In this document: one piece after another, positions 44,375 through 53,520 of the stretch
How the letters are laid out: every line of letters starts with the position of its first letter
How positions within the stretch are numbered: the stretch's first letter is position 1
Assembly (NCBI RefSeq): GCF_004217555.1
Contig: NZ_SHKW01000001.1
Location: forward strand, 5,208,001 to 5,272,000
From: Edaphobacter modestus
GTDB lineage: Bacteria > Acidobacteriota > Terriglobia > Terriglobales > Acidobacteriaceae
Direction of reading: 5' to 3'
Length of the DNA: 64,000 bases
The notes under the pieces: model-generated
What the model was told of the DNA's origin: nothing
Seen by the model: only the letters and a program-made list of their open reading frames with translations
The model's database searches: none
Program-made: the position numbers and the translations under genes

Positions 44375-46637
44375 GACATTCGCAAAGTACGATTCCGAGA
44401 TTCAGGCAATCATCGCAGAGGTGGAGACGATCGCGCCTCCGGTTGCAACCATTGGACGTCGATCCTTTCTGAAGCTGGCGGGCTTTGCCGGTGGCGGGCT
44501 GGTGCTGGCCTTCCATCTCGACACCCGCTCCGCCCGCGCCGAGGACGCAGGAGGGCACGAGACCACCACGCTCAATTCCTTCGTGCGGGTGGCGCCGGAC
44601 AATACGGTCACGGTCGTTTCCAAAGGTCCGGAGATCGGCCAGGGCATCAAGACCGCCTTCGGCCTGATCATCGCCGAGGAGCTCGACGCCGATTGGAAGA
44701 CGGTGAGGGTCGATCAGGCGCTGATCAATCCCAAGGTCTACGGCTATCAGGGAGCCGGCGGCTCGACGTCGATTCCGCGTGGCTGGGACCAGCTGCGCCA
44801 GGCAGGCGCCACCGCGCGCGCCATGCTCATCGCCGCTGCGGCCAAGCGATGGAAGGTGCCGGTGAGTGAATGCACCGCCGCCTCCAGCGTCGTCATCCAC
44901 ACGCCCTCCGGGCGAAAGCTGACCTATGGCGCGTTGGCCAAGGACGCTTCGGCAGAGCCCGTGCCCGATGTCGCCAAAGTGCCGTTGAAGACACGCGCTC
45001 AGTACAAGCTGCTGGGCAAGCGCTTTACTGGGGTCGACAATTCGAAGATAGTTACCGGCCAGCCGCTGTTCGGCATCGACGTACAGATGCCCGGCATGCT
45101 GATCGCTAATTACACGAAGTGCCCCGCCTCCGGCGGCAAGGTCAAGAGCGCCAATCTGGACGAGATCAAGAAGATGCCGGGCATTGTCGATGCCTTTGTA
45201 CTCGATGGCACCGGCAATCCTCTCGAAGTCATGCCGGGAGTTGCCATCATCGCCAAAACTACCTGGGATGCCTTCCGGGCCAAGGCCGCGCTGAAGGTGG
45301 AGTGGGACGAGAGTGGTGCGTCCAAGGATTCGCTTACCCAGGCTGCAGCCAAGGCCAAAGAGCTTGGCCCTCAGATGCCCGCTCCCGAGACCAACGTGGG
45401 CGACATCGATGCCGCGTTTGCCTCCGGTGCCAAGGTTGTCGAGGCCTCCTACGACTACGCCATGGTCTCGCATCAACAGCTGGAACCACAGAACAGCACT
45501 GCCTGGTGGCACGACGGCATCATGGAGATGTGGACGCCCAGTCAGCAGTCGGACCGTGGTCTGGCCATGATCATCAGCATGCTCAAGCTGCCCGAGGACA
45601 AGGTCATCATCCACCAGACCCGCGCCGGTGGCGGCTTCGGCCGCAGGCTGATGAACGACTACCTGTGCGAGGCCGCGGCCATTGCGATGAAGGTCAATGC
45701 GCCGGTCAAGCTGCAATGGAAGCGCGAAGACGACTTTGCGTACGACTTCTTCCGCGCAGGCGGATATCACTTCCTGAAGGGCGCGGTCAAAGACGGTAAG
45801 CTGTCGGCCTTCCAGAACCATCTCGTCACCTTCTCGGCCGACGGCAAACGTCCTGTGTCGGGCGGTGGTCGCAGCAACAATAGCTTCCCCACCGACATGG
45901 CGCCGAACGTGCGTTATGGCGTCAGCATGATGCCGCTCCAGGTTCCATGTGGCCCGTGGCGCGCCCCTACGGACAACGTCCAGATGTTCGTGGTGGGAAG
46001 TTTCCTGCATGAACTGTCTGTGGCGGCGGAATGCGATCATGTAGAGTTTCTGATGAATTGGTTTACCCGGCCGCTGGCCAAGCCTTCGACCCAGGGGCCT
46101 CCGCCCGATCTCAGCCGTACCTTCAATCCCACCCGTGCCGCCGGGGTTCTCAAACTGGCGGCGGAGAAGTCCGGATGGGGCAAGAAGCTTCCTGCCGGAA
46201 GAGGGCTAGGTATCGCCTTCGGCTTCTCCTATGGTGGTCATATCGCGGAGGCCGTCGAGCTGAGCGTCGACGCGAACAAGCACATCACTGTCCACAAGAT
46301 CACCGTGGTCGGTGACATCGGCCCCATCATTAACATGAGCAGCGCCGAGAACCAGGCCCAGGGCGGCGCCATCGATGGGTTGTCCACCGCCATGGGGTTG
46401 GAGATCGCGGTCGAGAAGGGCCGTGTCCAGCAGACCAACTTCGGTGACTATCCGATTCTGAGGATGAGCAGCGCCCCGAAGGTGGAAGTTCATTTCATCC
46501 AGTCGGACTTCCGCCCCGCAGGTCTGGGTGAACCTTGTGTGCCGCCTCTGGCCGCAGCGCTGGGCAACGCAATCTTCGCAGCTACCGGAGAGCGGGTGCG
46601 GACGATGCCAATCAAGCGAGCGGGGTATACGATCTAG
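44361..46637 (+). CDS. Molybdopterin-binding subunit of molybdenum hydroxylase (IorB type), pair 2
   Basis: A 758-residue IorB-like large subunit. A twin-arginine leader (GRRSFLKLAGFAGGG) lies about 30 residues in, so the complex is probably periplasmic. The conserved molybdenum-site loop RAGGGFGRRLMNDY is intact, as are CGPWRAPTDNVQMF and the C-terminal GLGEPCVPPLAAALGNA with the catalytic glutamate. Family members hydroxylate N-heterocycles or aldehydes using water. Pair 1 in this window has a changed loop, so pair 2 is the more canonical enzyme. An uncharacterised 770-bp gap follows. Confidence 0.93.
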   Translation: MPVSETFAKYDSEIQAIIAEVETIAPPVATIGRRSFLKLAGFAGGGLVLAFHLDTRSARAEDAGGHETTTLNSFVRVAPDNTVTVVSKGPEIGQGIKTAFGLIIAEELDADWKTVRVDQALINPKVYGYQGAGGSTSIPRGWDQLRQAGATARAMLIAAAAKRWKVPVSECTAASSVVIHTPSGRKLTYGALAKDASAEPVPDVAKVPLKTRAQYKLLGKRFTGVDNSKIVTGQPLFGIDVQMPGMLIANYTKCPASGGKVKSANLDEIKKMPGIVDAFVLDGTGNPLEVMPGVAIIAKTTWDAFRAKAALKVEWDESGASKDSLTQAAAKAKELGPQMPAPETNVGDIDAAFASGAKVVEASYDYAMVSHQQLEPQNSTAWWHDGIMEMWTPSQQSDRGLAMIISMLKLPEDKVIIHQTRAGGGFGRRLMNDYLCEAAAIAMKVNAPVKLQWKREDDFAYDFFRAGGYHFLKGAVKDGKLSAFQNHLVTFSADGKRPVSGGGRSNNSFPTDMAPNVRYGVSMMPLQVPCGPWRAPTDNVQMFVVGSFLHELSVAAECDHVEFLMNWFTRPLAKPSTQGPPPDLSRTFNPTRAAGVLKLAAEKSGWGKKLPAGRGLGIAFGFSYGGHIAEAVELSVDANKHITVHKITVVGDIGPIINMSSAENQAQGGAIDGLSTAMGLEIAVEKGRVQQTNFGDYPILRMSSAPKVEVHFIQSDFRPAGLGEPCVPPLAAALGNAIFAATGERVRTMPIKRAGYTI

Positions 46638-47403
46638 GGTTCCTGCCTCACTTTGCCGTGGAACAATCTGGCAATGATTCATCCACATGAGTCGCTGCTC
46701 GATGATTCACGGATCGATGGTATGCGCGATGTCGAACTTCCCAGGTATGTCGGGATGGCGCACGGGGCGCCGCGCCTGACGAGGTGTGGCCCCCCCCGGT
46801 TACCTCTTTTGCGTAAAATGTTCCATTCCAAAAGACTTGCCAGGTGATGTGGTTTGTAAAATATTGAAAACAGAAGGTTTGCGGGCAAGATATTCAAAAC
46901 ATTGGGCTTGTATTGCCGAGATTCGTATCAAAGACACGTATCAAGACACATGGCAAGACGCGTGTTCTGTCTTCTGATCACCTCCCGCCCACTCCTCTCC
47001 TTAATGCTCTCTCCTCTTTATTAAGAATAGCGATTCGACTGTAACTAATCGGCAACTGATAATTCTATTGATTGCAACAAGTTACCCCTCGATCTGGCTT
47101 GACAGTTTATGACTGTAGCAACTGCAATGCACGATTGACTTGACTTCCGGCACGACCGGGCGCAACCTTTGGAAACGATTTTCGTTCCATACTCCTGTTT
47201 TCTGTAGTTTGTGGCACTTCCCCCAAAAGTCTTCCTGAAAGCGAAACAGTTCGCGAAGTGAAGAAGCTGAAACTCCCGGCATCCACGCAGCCGACGAGCG
47301 GGCCACGAAGAACACAGAGGAGCAGTTCCCATAGAGCTGCCTTTCTTCGGTTTCAAAAACAGAGTTTTGCAGTTTATGCCAGCACGAGAAGGGGGAACCT
47401 CTA
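46638..47403. other. Long intergenic region before the arylsulfatase gene
   Basis: Lower in GC than its neighbours and without a recognised gene. A candidate promoter, TTGACA at 47099-47104 with TGCAAT at 47123-47128, could give the sulfatase a leader of about 270 nt. Short direct repeats of GTATCAA-AGACAC type lie near 46925-46950. Confidence 0.4.
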
Positions 47404-49017
47404 ATGCTTTGCATGATGCGAAGAACGAATCTGCGTGGACAATTCCGCCTGTGGCGTATTTCGATTTTGATATGCCTTGCGTTTTTGAGTGGCCTGGCCG
47501 TGAAAGGTGCATGGGCGCAGGCGAAGAAGCCGAACATCCTGGTGATCTTCGGCGACGACATTGGCCAGACGAACATCAGCCGGTACACGCATGGCTTAGT
47601 AGGCTATTCGACGCCGAACATCGACCGCGTCGGCGAAGAAGGCATGACTTTCACCGACTACTACGCGGAGAACAGCTGCACGGCGGGGCGTTCGTCGTTT
47701 ATCACGGGTCAGTCGCCGATGCGAGTCGGCCTCACCAAGGTGGGTGTGCCCGGCGCTCCGGTTGGTCTTCAGAAGCGCGACATTACGATCGCCGAGGCTC
47801 TTAAGCCGCTGGGATATGCCACCGGGCAGTTCGGAAAAAATCATCTCGGCGATCGCGATGAGTATCTGCCCACGAATCACGGCTTCGACGAGTTCTTCGG
47901 CAACCTCTACCACCTGAATGCGGAGCAGGAGCCGGAGATGCCTTACTGGCCGAAAGACGATCCCGCTTTTCTAAAGGTGTACAACCCTCGTGGCGTAATC
48001 CACTCGTTTGCCGATGGGAAGATCGAAGATACGGGTCCTCTGAATATCAAGCGCATGGAGACGATCGACGACGAGACCTCCAACGCGGCGATGGGATTTA
48101 TCGACAAGCAGGTGAAGGCAAACAAGCCTTTCTTTGTGTGGATGAACTTCACGCGAATGCATGTCTTTACGCACATCCGGCCTGAGTTCCACGAAAAGAG
48201 CGGCATGCCCGGTAACGATTATGCCGATGGCATGTGGGAGCACGACCAGGATGTCGGAAAGCTGCTGAAGCAACTGGATGATCTTGGAATCGCGAAGGAC
48301 ACGATCGTGCTCTATACGACGGATAACGGTCCCAACATGTTCAGTTGGCCAGATGCAGCGATGACTCCTTTCCGGAGCGAGAAGGACTCGAACTGGGAGG
48401 GCGCATTCCGTGTCCCGGCGATGGTTCGCTGGCCCGGACATATCAAGGCAGGTGCCTGGTCGAATGAGATCGTCTCCGGTCAGGACTGGTTCCCGACGCT
48501 GCTGGCGGCAGCGGGAAATCCGAACATCACGGAGCAACTGTTGAATGGCACGGGGCCGGGCGGTATGGCGCACAAGGTCCATCTGGATGGGTACAACATC
48601 CTTCCTTATCTTGAGGGCAAGGTGGCACATACACCGCGAAAGGACTTTTACTACTTCGACGACGATGGCCAGCTGGTAGCCATGCGGCACGAAAACTGGA
48701 AGTTCGTCTTCTGCGAACAGCGTGCACCGGGGAATATGCTGATATGGGCAAACCCGTTCACCTGTCTGCGGCTTCCGAAGATTTATAACCTTCGCATGGA
48801 TCCCTTCGAGAGGGCAGACATTACGTCCGATCAGTACTACGACTGGGTGGGACACAACGTTTATCTGGCCATCCAGGGTCAGATTCGCGCCATCGAGTTC
48901 ATGGAGACCTTCAAAGCCTACCCGCCCAGTCAGGCTCCTGCGAGCTTCAGTATCGATCCTGACGGTATTTTGAAGATGCTGGAGCGTCAAAAGGCAGCAA
49001 CAGGAGGAGGAAAGTGA
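47404..49017 (+). CDS. Type I arylsulfatase (formylglycine-dependent), exported
   Basis: A 537-residue sulfatase. Residues 1-40 hold a signal peptide ending GAWAQ. Metal ligands appear in NILVIFGDDIGQTN. The modification motif is Cys92-T-A-G-R in NSCTAGRSSFITGQ, an alanine variant of the C-x-P-x-R consensus where cysteine becomes formylglycine. Later conserved pieces are FGKNHLGDRDEYLPTNHGFDEFF and LYTTDNGPNMFSWPD. It hydrolyses a sulfate ester in the periplasm. GGGGGA lies ahead of the ATG. The only formylglycine-generating enzyme seen in the window is at 60140. A terminator-like hairpin follows at 49100. Confidence 0.94.
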   Translation: MLCMMRRTNLRGQFRLWRISILICLAFLSGLAVKGAWAQAKKPNILVIFGDDIGQTNISRYTHGLVGYSTPNIDRVGEEGMTFTDYYAENSCTAGRSSFITGQSPMRVGLTKVGVPGAPVGLQKRDITIAEALKPLGYATGQFGKNHLGDRDEYLPTNHGFDEFFGNLYHLNAEQEPEMPYWPKDDPAFLKVYNPRGVIHSFADGKIEDTGPLNIKRMETIDDETSNAAMGFIDKQVKANKPFFVWMNFTRMHVFTHIRPEFHEKSGMPGNDYADGMWEHDQDVGKLLKQLDDLGIAKDTIVLYTTDNGPNMFSWPDAAMTPFRSEKDSNWEGAFRVPAMVRWPGHIKAGAWSNEIVSGQDWFPTLLAAAGNPNITEQLLNGTGPGGMAHKVHLDGYNILPYLEGKVAHTPRKDFYYFDDDGQLVAMRHENWKFVFCEQRAPGNMLIWANPFTCLRLPKIYNLRMDPFERADITSDQYYDWVGHNVYLAIQGQIRAIEFMETFKAYPPSQAPASFSIDPDGILKMLERQKAATGGGK

Positions 49018-49099
49018 GTCCAGAAGAGGGAGTGTTCTGAAGAAAGACTCTCAAATCCACAGACTCTCTTTGCAATTGAAGATCGATCGCTTTGAACAG

Positions 49100-49128
49100 C
49101 CGGGTTCATTCCACGATGAACCCGGTTT
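49100..49128 (+). terminator. Intrinsic terminator after arylsulfatase
   Basis: CCGGGTTCAT (49100-49109) pairs perfectly with ATGAACCCGG (49116-49125) over a 6-nt loop, followed by TTTGCTTT. The left arm extended by TCC can also pair with the start region of the next gene (49156-49168). Confidence 0.75.
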
Positions 49129-49158
49129 GCTTTGATGGGTGGAAGATCAAGAGGCGGA

Positions 49159-51738
49159 ATGAACCCGGTAAAGGTATTTTCGGTCCCTAAGATGAAGAAG
49201 ACAGCGATAAAGAACGCGAGAGAAGTTGCACCTGTTGCGCGAGACCATAGCGGTGCGGCTCTGCTGTATTGTGCGCTGCTGTTTCTTTCTGGAGTTGCGG
49301 CGCTGGTGTACCAGGTGCTTTGGGTGAGGCAGCTTTCGCTGGTGGTGGGCGTCGAGCTGTACTCGATCACGGTGGCGGTGAGCGCGTTCTTTGCGGGGTT
49401 GGCGGGGGGAGGCGCTATGTTTGGGCGAGTGGCCGACCGCGTGGTGTCTGCGTTGCGGCTGTATGTCGTGCTTGAGGTTGCTGTCGCGCTGTGTGCTGTG
49501 GCCACGACGCTGGTGCTGCCTCATGCTGCGATGCCGTTTGTGTGGATGCAGGAGCATGTTGGAGTTCTCTCGTGGGTGTTGCCGTTTGTGCTGGTGGGGG
49601 TGCCGGCGTTCGTGATGGGAGGGACGCTTCCGGTGGCGGTGCGTGCGCTGCGAGCGAGTGGGCAAGAGGCGGCGAGAGAGGGCGGGCTGCTTTACGCGGC
49701 GAATACGGCGGGAGGAATTGTGGGCGCGCTGGTGGCGAGCTTTGCGTTGCTGCCGTGGTTTGGGGTGCGCGGCGCGGCGTTGGCGGCGGGCTGTCTGAAC
49801 ATGGCTGCGGCGGGGATTGCGTTGGCGCTGGCTCGGCGTGAGGATGCCGAGAGGGCTCGCGAGGCTTCGCGGGAGGTTGGTGAGGAACGGGGCGCGGTCG
49901 GTGTGCCGGTGGCTCCGGGGATGGCGCTGGCGTTGTATGCGGTGGCGGGGGGAATCGCGCTGGGCTACGAGGTGGTGTGGTCGCAGGCGCTGGGTCAGTT
50001 TGTGAGCACGCGGGCGTTTGCATTTTCGATTGTGCTGGCCGTGTACCTTGCGGGGGTTGCGGCGGGGAGCGGGGTGGGGTCGCGGTTGGCGGGGAGATTG
50101 CGGGACTCGTGGGGAGTGTTTGGCCTGCTGATCGCGGGAGCGGGGCTGGTGGCGATGCTGGAGTTTGCGGCGCTGGGGCCGTGGCTGGTCGAGCTGCAGA
50201 CGGTGGTGGGTGGTGCGGTGCTGGCGGCGACGGGGAGTCAGGCGATGCGGATGTATGCGAGCTTCGCGGTGGCGGGGATGGGAATGGTGTTTGTGCCGAC
50301 GCTTCTGCTGGGCGCGGCGTTTCCGGTGGCGCTGCGCCTGATGGTGGGCGCGAAGCATGTGGGCCGCGATGTGGGTGCGGTGGTGGCGGCGAATACCACG
50401 GGAGGAATCGCGGGAACGCTGGTGACGGGGTTTGTGCTGGTTCCGCAGATTGGGCTGGTGCGCACGTTGAGCCTGCTGGCGATTGCGGCGGTGGCGGTGG
50501 GGCTGATCGCTGCGCTCTTGGGTGCGGGCGTGAGGCGGGGGATGACGTGGGCGATCGGCGGGATGGGCGTGGCGGTGGTGGTGGCTGCATCTCTTACGCC
50601 GCCGGACCGTCTGGCGAATCTGCTGTTGGAGACGCGGGGAGGGGGCGTGCTGGTGTTCTACGAGGAGGGCCGGGGAGCAACGGTGGCGGTTGCGCAGCAG
50701 CGGGCGAAGGACAACGTGTTTCGGCGGCTGTTCATCCAGGGGGTTTCGAACTCGGGCGATGCGATGCCTTCGATGCGGTATATGCGGCTGCAGGCGATGC
50801 TGCCGCTGCTGATTCATGATGGCGAGCCGAAGTCGGCGCTGGTGGTGGGATTTGGGACGGGGATTACGGCGGGGGAGATACTGCGATATCCGGGGCTTGA
50901 GACGCGGGTTTGCGCGGAACTGCTGCCGGCGGTGGTGCGGTCGGGAGAGATGTTTCCGGAGAACTACAAGGCGTGGAGCGATCCGAGGATGCAGATACGA
51001 ATACGCGATGGGCGGCAGGAGCTGATGCGGAGCAAGGAGCGGTACGACGTGATTGCGCTCGAGCCGCCGCCACCGTCGGCGCAGGGAGTGGCGAATCTGT
51101 ATTCGACGGAGTTTTATGAGCTGGCGAAGAGCAGGCTCGCACCGAAGGGACTGTTTGCGCAGTGGCTGCCGATTGCTACGCAGAATGTGGAGGAGACGCG
51201 ATCGCTGGTGCGCAGCTTTCTGGATGCGTTTCCGCATGCCACGCTGTGGACGACTGAACTGCACGAGATGCTGTTGGTGGGGTCGGAGTCGCCGATCAGG
51301 CTGGATGCGCAGGTGATGGCGCAGAGGTTTGCCTCTGAGACGGTAACAGCAAGTTTGAAGGCGGTGGGAGTGGAGTCGCCTGCGGCGGCATTGGCGACGT
51401 GGGTGACGGGGCGCGAGGGGCTGGAGACGTTTGCCGCCGGGGCGAAGCCAGTGACGGACGACAGGCCGGGGATCGAGTATGGCGCGTGGGTGAAGCCAAG
51501 CGAGATTACGCGGGTGCTGCCGGAGCTGTTGTCGCTGAAGACGGAGGTTCCGGTGGAGGCCGCGGATGTTACGCTTCGCGCAGAGGTGGAGAGGCGACGC
51601 GCGACCCTGATGGACTTCTACACGGCAGGGCTGGCGGCCTATGGCGGAGATCAGCAGGCGTGGGGCCAGGCGGTGGCCAGGGTAAAGAAGGCTGAGCCAG
51701 GGAACGCCTACTACGGGTGGGTTATCGGCAGGGATTGA
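49159..51738 (+). CDS. Spermidine-synthase-like protein fused to a multi-helix membrane domain
   Basis: An 859-residue protein from the ATG at 49159; another ATG at 49192 is possible. The first ~520 residues hold about 14 hydrophobic helices (for example GVAALVYQVLWVRQLSLVVG), as in fused spermidine-synthase-like membrane proteins. The C-terminal domain is a methyltransferase-type Rossmann fold with ALVVGFGTGITAGEIL. Where true spermidine synthases have a D-x-x-D-P motif, this reads ALEPPPPSAQG, so polyamine synthesis is doubtful. Codon use is extremely G-rich, which creates a 705-codon stop-free shadow on the other strand. It converges with the MscS gene. Confidence 0.88.
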   Translation: MNPVKVFSVPKMKKTAIKNAREVAPVARDHSGAALLYCALLFLSGVAALVYQVLWVRQLSLVVGVELYSITVAVSAFFAGLAGGGAMFGRVADRVVSALRLYVVLEVAVALCAVATTLVLPHAAMPFVWMQEHVGVLSWVLPFVLVGVPAFVMGGTLPVAVRALRASGQEAAREGGLLYAANTAGGIVGALVASFALLPWFGVRGAALAAGCLNMAAAGIALALARREDAERAREASREVGEERGAVGVPVAPGMALALYAVAGGIALGYEVVWSQALGQFVSTRAFAFSIVLAVYLAGVAAGSGVGSRLAGRLRDSWGVFGLLIAGAGLVAMLEFAALGPWLVELQTVVGGAVLAATGSQAMRMYASFAVAGMGMVFVPTLLLGAAFPVALRLMVGAKHVGRDVGAVVAANTTGGIAGTLVTGFVLVPQIGLVRTLSLLAIAAVAVGLIAALLGAGVRRGMTWAIGGMGVAVVVAASLTPPDRLANLLLETRGGGVLVFYEEGRGATVAVAQQRAKDNVFRRLFIQGVSNSGDAMPSMRYMRLQAMLPLLIHDGEPKSALVVGFGTGITAGEILRYPGLETRVCAELLPAVVRSGEMFPENYKAWSDPRMQIRIRDGRQELMRSKERYDVIALEPPPPSAQGVANLYSTEFYELAKSRLAPKGLFAQWLPIATQNVEETRSLVRSFLDAFPHATLWTTELHEMLLVGSESPIRLDAQVMAQRFASETVTASLKAVGVESPAAALATWVTGREGLETFAAGAKPVTDDRPGIEYGAWVKPSEITRVLPELLSLKTEVPVEAADVTLRAEVERRRATLMDFYTAGLAAYGGDQQAWGQAVARVKKAEPGNAYYGWVIGRD

Positions 51739-51756
51739 GGGAGGATCTTTGCTTTT

Positions 51757-53469
51757 TTATGAGTCGGGGTGCCGTACTGGATGCGACTTCTCCGCGTCGA
51801 GACGAACGACACCGATCGGCGTGGTCATGCTGGTGCCGGCCTCTTCGACGATGCGCATCATCTCGAGGATGACTTTTTCCTGCTCGGCGAGGAAGGAGTT
51901 GTAGTCGCCGCCGGGTTTGTTGTAGTAGGCGTAGACCTCGATCTCGGGGCCTGCGGGGGTGAGGCGGACGACGCGGATGCGCGCGGTCCTTTCGTCGATG
52001 TCCGGTCGATGAGTGAGGATGGCGAAGATATCGTCGAGGACTTTCTGCACGGTGGTGTGCGAGGTGTCAAAGCGCAGGGTGAAGGTCTGGTGGATCCAGA
52101 ACTGGTCGCGCATGGAGAAGTTTTCGAGCTCCATCTCGGCGACTTTTGAGTTGGGGATGGAGATGACGGAGCGGTCGAGGGTGCGGAGGCGGAGGGAGGA
52201 GATGCCGATCTCTTCGACGGTTCCGGTTTTCCCGGCTACGGTGCAGTAGTCGTTGACGCGGACGGCGCCGCGCATGACGATGGAGATTCCTCCGAAGAGG
52301 TCCGCGAGAGTCTTCTGCGAGGCGAGCGCGAGGGCGATACCGCCGATGCCGAGACCGGTGACGAGGGCGGAGACATTGACTCCGGCGAGGGTGAGCAAGA
52401 CGATGACGAGGACGAGGACGATGAGGATCTTGAGCATCTTCGCCAGCATGCCGACGAGGGTGATGCGCTCGATCTGCCCGAGGAGCAGAAGGCGCAGGGT
52501 GAGGAAGGCGATGGAGATGTCGGTGAGGCGGACGAGCATCCACGCGGTGCTGACGATGGCGGTGAGGATGGAGCCCAGGATCCAGTAGCGACGGGCCAGG
52601 GCGGTAATGGCGTAGTCAGCGGCGATGCGTTCCAGCAGCGCCAGCATCAGGCCGAAGGTGGGACCGTTGAGCTTGGCGATGGCCCTCTCGACGGTCCGCG
52701 TCATGTTGCGGCGAAACGAGATGCTCAGGATCCAGCGCACGAGGCGGGATAGAAGTCTGGCGAGGACGAACGCGATCACCAGGGCGAGAAGAATCACCGA
52801 CCATCGCCAGAGGGGGATGGAGAGGATGCGGACGCGCGAGGTCCAAGAGGGAAAGTAGCGGGAGAAGTCGGTGTGGCGGGTGCTGGCGTAGGCGGAGGGA
52901 ACGCGGTCGAGGGTCTCGCGGGAGAAGAGCCAGATGGAGGACTCGTTGGGGCGGGCGATGCGGTCGAGGAGGATGTCGAACGTTGCTGCGGGAGTGGTGA
53001 CGACGCCGACTTTTTCGCGGGAGTCAGGGAGTCCGTCCTCGAGGTTGCCCTCAGGGAGGCGGGAGAATTTCTCGAACTCGGTGGAGGGGCCGAGATCGAA
53101 AAGCGCCTTGAGCTGTGAGGCGAGCTGCTCGGCTTGCTGCTCAGGGAGCTTGGTGTCGAGAAACTTTGCTGCGCGGGCGTAGTCCTGGCTTTCGGCGGCG
53201 CGAAGAAAGCCGAGGACGGTGCCGCGGGGCGTCGATCGGCCGAAGGGGTCGGGCGGCGGCGGCTGAACGGGCGCGGGAGCAGCGGCTGGGGTGGTGGCGG
53301 CGGGTGGCGGGGCGGCGGCTTTCTTCGAAGCGCGTTTCGTTCGAGGCGAGGTTTGCGCGTTGGCGCCGGCGAGCGCTGCCAGGAGCAGCGGCAGCAGCAG
53401 GAGCAGCAGCGGGAGCAGACGGAGACGCCGCGGTTCCGAAGCGTCCTTGATCTGGATGTGGTCGAACAT
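51757..53469 (-). CDS. MscS-family mechanosensitive channel with long N-terminal extension
   Basis: A 570-residue protein. It has an N-terminal signal-like helix (LLPLLLLLLPLLLAALAGANA), a Pro/Ala-rich linker (~50-80), a soluble periplasmic region (~80-200), four or five membrane helices (~220-370), and then the MscS core. The pore helix carries the Gly/Ala pattern VTGLGIGGIALALASQKTLADLFGG, and the beta domain reads VAGKTGTVEEIGISSLRLRT. The C-terminal alpha/beta domain runs to about 550. It releases solutes on hypo-osmotic shock. Much longer than minimal MscS (about 286 residues), like the YnaI/YbdG-type relatives. Confidence 0.93.
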   Translation of the reverse strand: MFDHIQIKDASEPRRLRLLPLLLLLLPLLLAALAGANAQTSPRTKRASKKAAAPPPAATTPAAAPAPVQPPPPDPFGRSTPRGTVLGFLRAAESQDYARAAKFLDTKLPEQQAEQLASQLKALFDLGPSTEFEKFSRLPEGNLEDGLPDSREKVGVVTTPAATFDILLDRIARPNESSIWLFSRETLDRVPSAYASTRHTDFSRYFPSWTSRVRILSIPLWRWSVILLALVIAFVLARLLSRLVRWILSISFRRNMTRTVERAIAKLNGPTFGLMLALLERIAADYAITALARRYWILGSILTAIVSTAWMLVRLTDISIAFLTLRLLLLGQIERITLVGMLAKMLKILIVLVLVIVLLTLAGVNVSALVTGLGIGGIALALASQKTLADLFGGISIVMRGAVRVNDYCTVAGKTGTVEEIGISSLRLRTLDRSVISIPNSKVAEMELENFSMRDQFWIHQTFTLRFDTSHTTVQKVLDDIFAILTHRPDIDERTARIRVVRLTPAGPEIEVYAYYNKPGGDYNSFLAEQEKVILEMMRIVEEAGTSMTTPIGVVRLDAEKSHPVRHPDS

Positions 53470-53520
53470 GCGTGTCTCTCCTCCACCGTCACGACCGGCG
53501 GCTGCGGCTATCCGTATGGT

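Noticed and set aside
44304-46040. 578-codon open frame antisense to the IorB-type gene
   Set aside because: Shadow of a well-supported forward gene; no family resemblance.
46786-46977. Small open frame in the gap before the sulfatase
   Set aside because: No ribosome-binding site, no family resemblance, and low-complexity repeats at its end.
49147-51264. 705-codon open frame on the reverse strand
   Set aside because: It mirrors the spermidine-synthase-like gene and arises from its G-rich third positions. The translation is Arg/His/Gln-rich with no domain or hydrophobic pattern.
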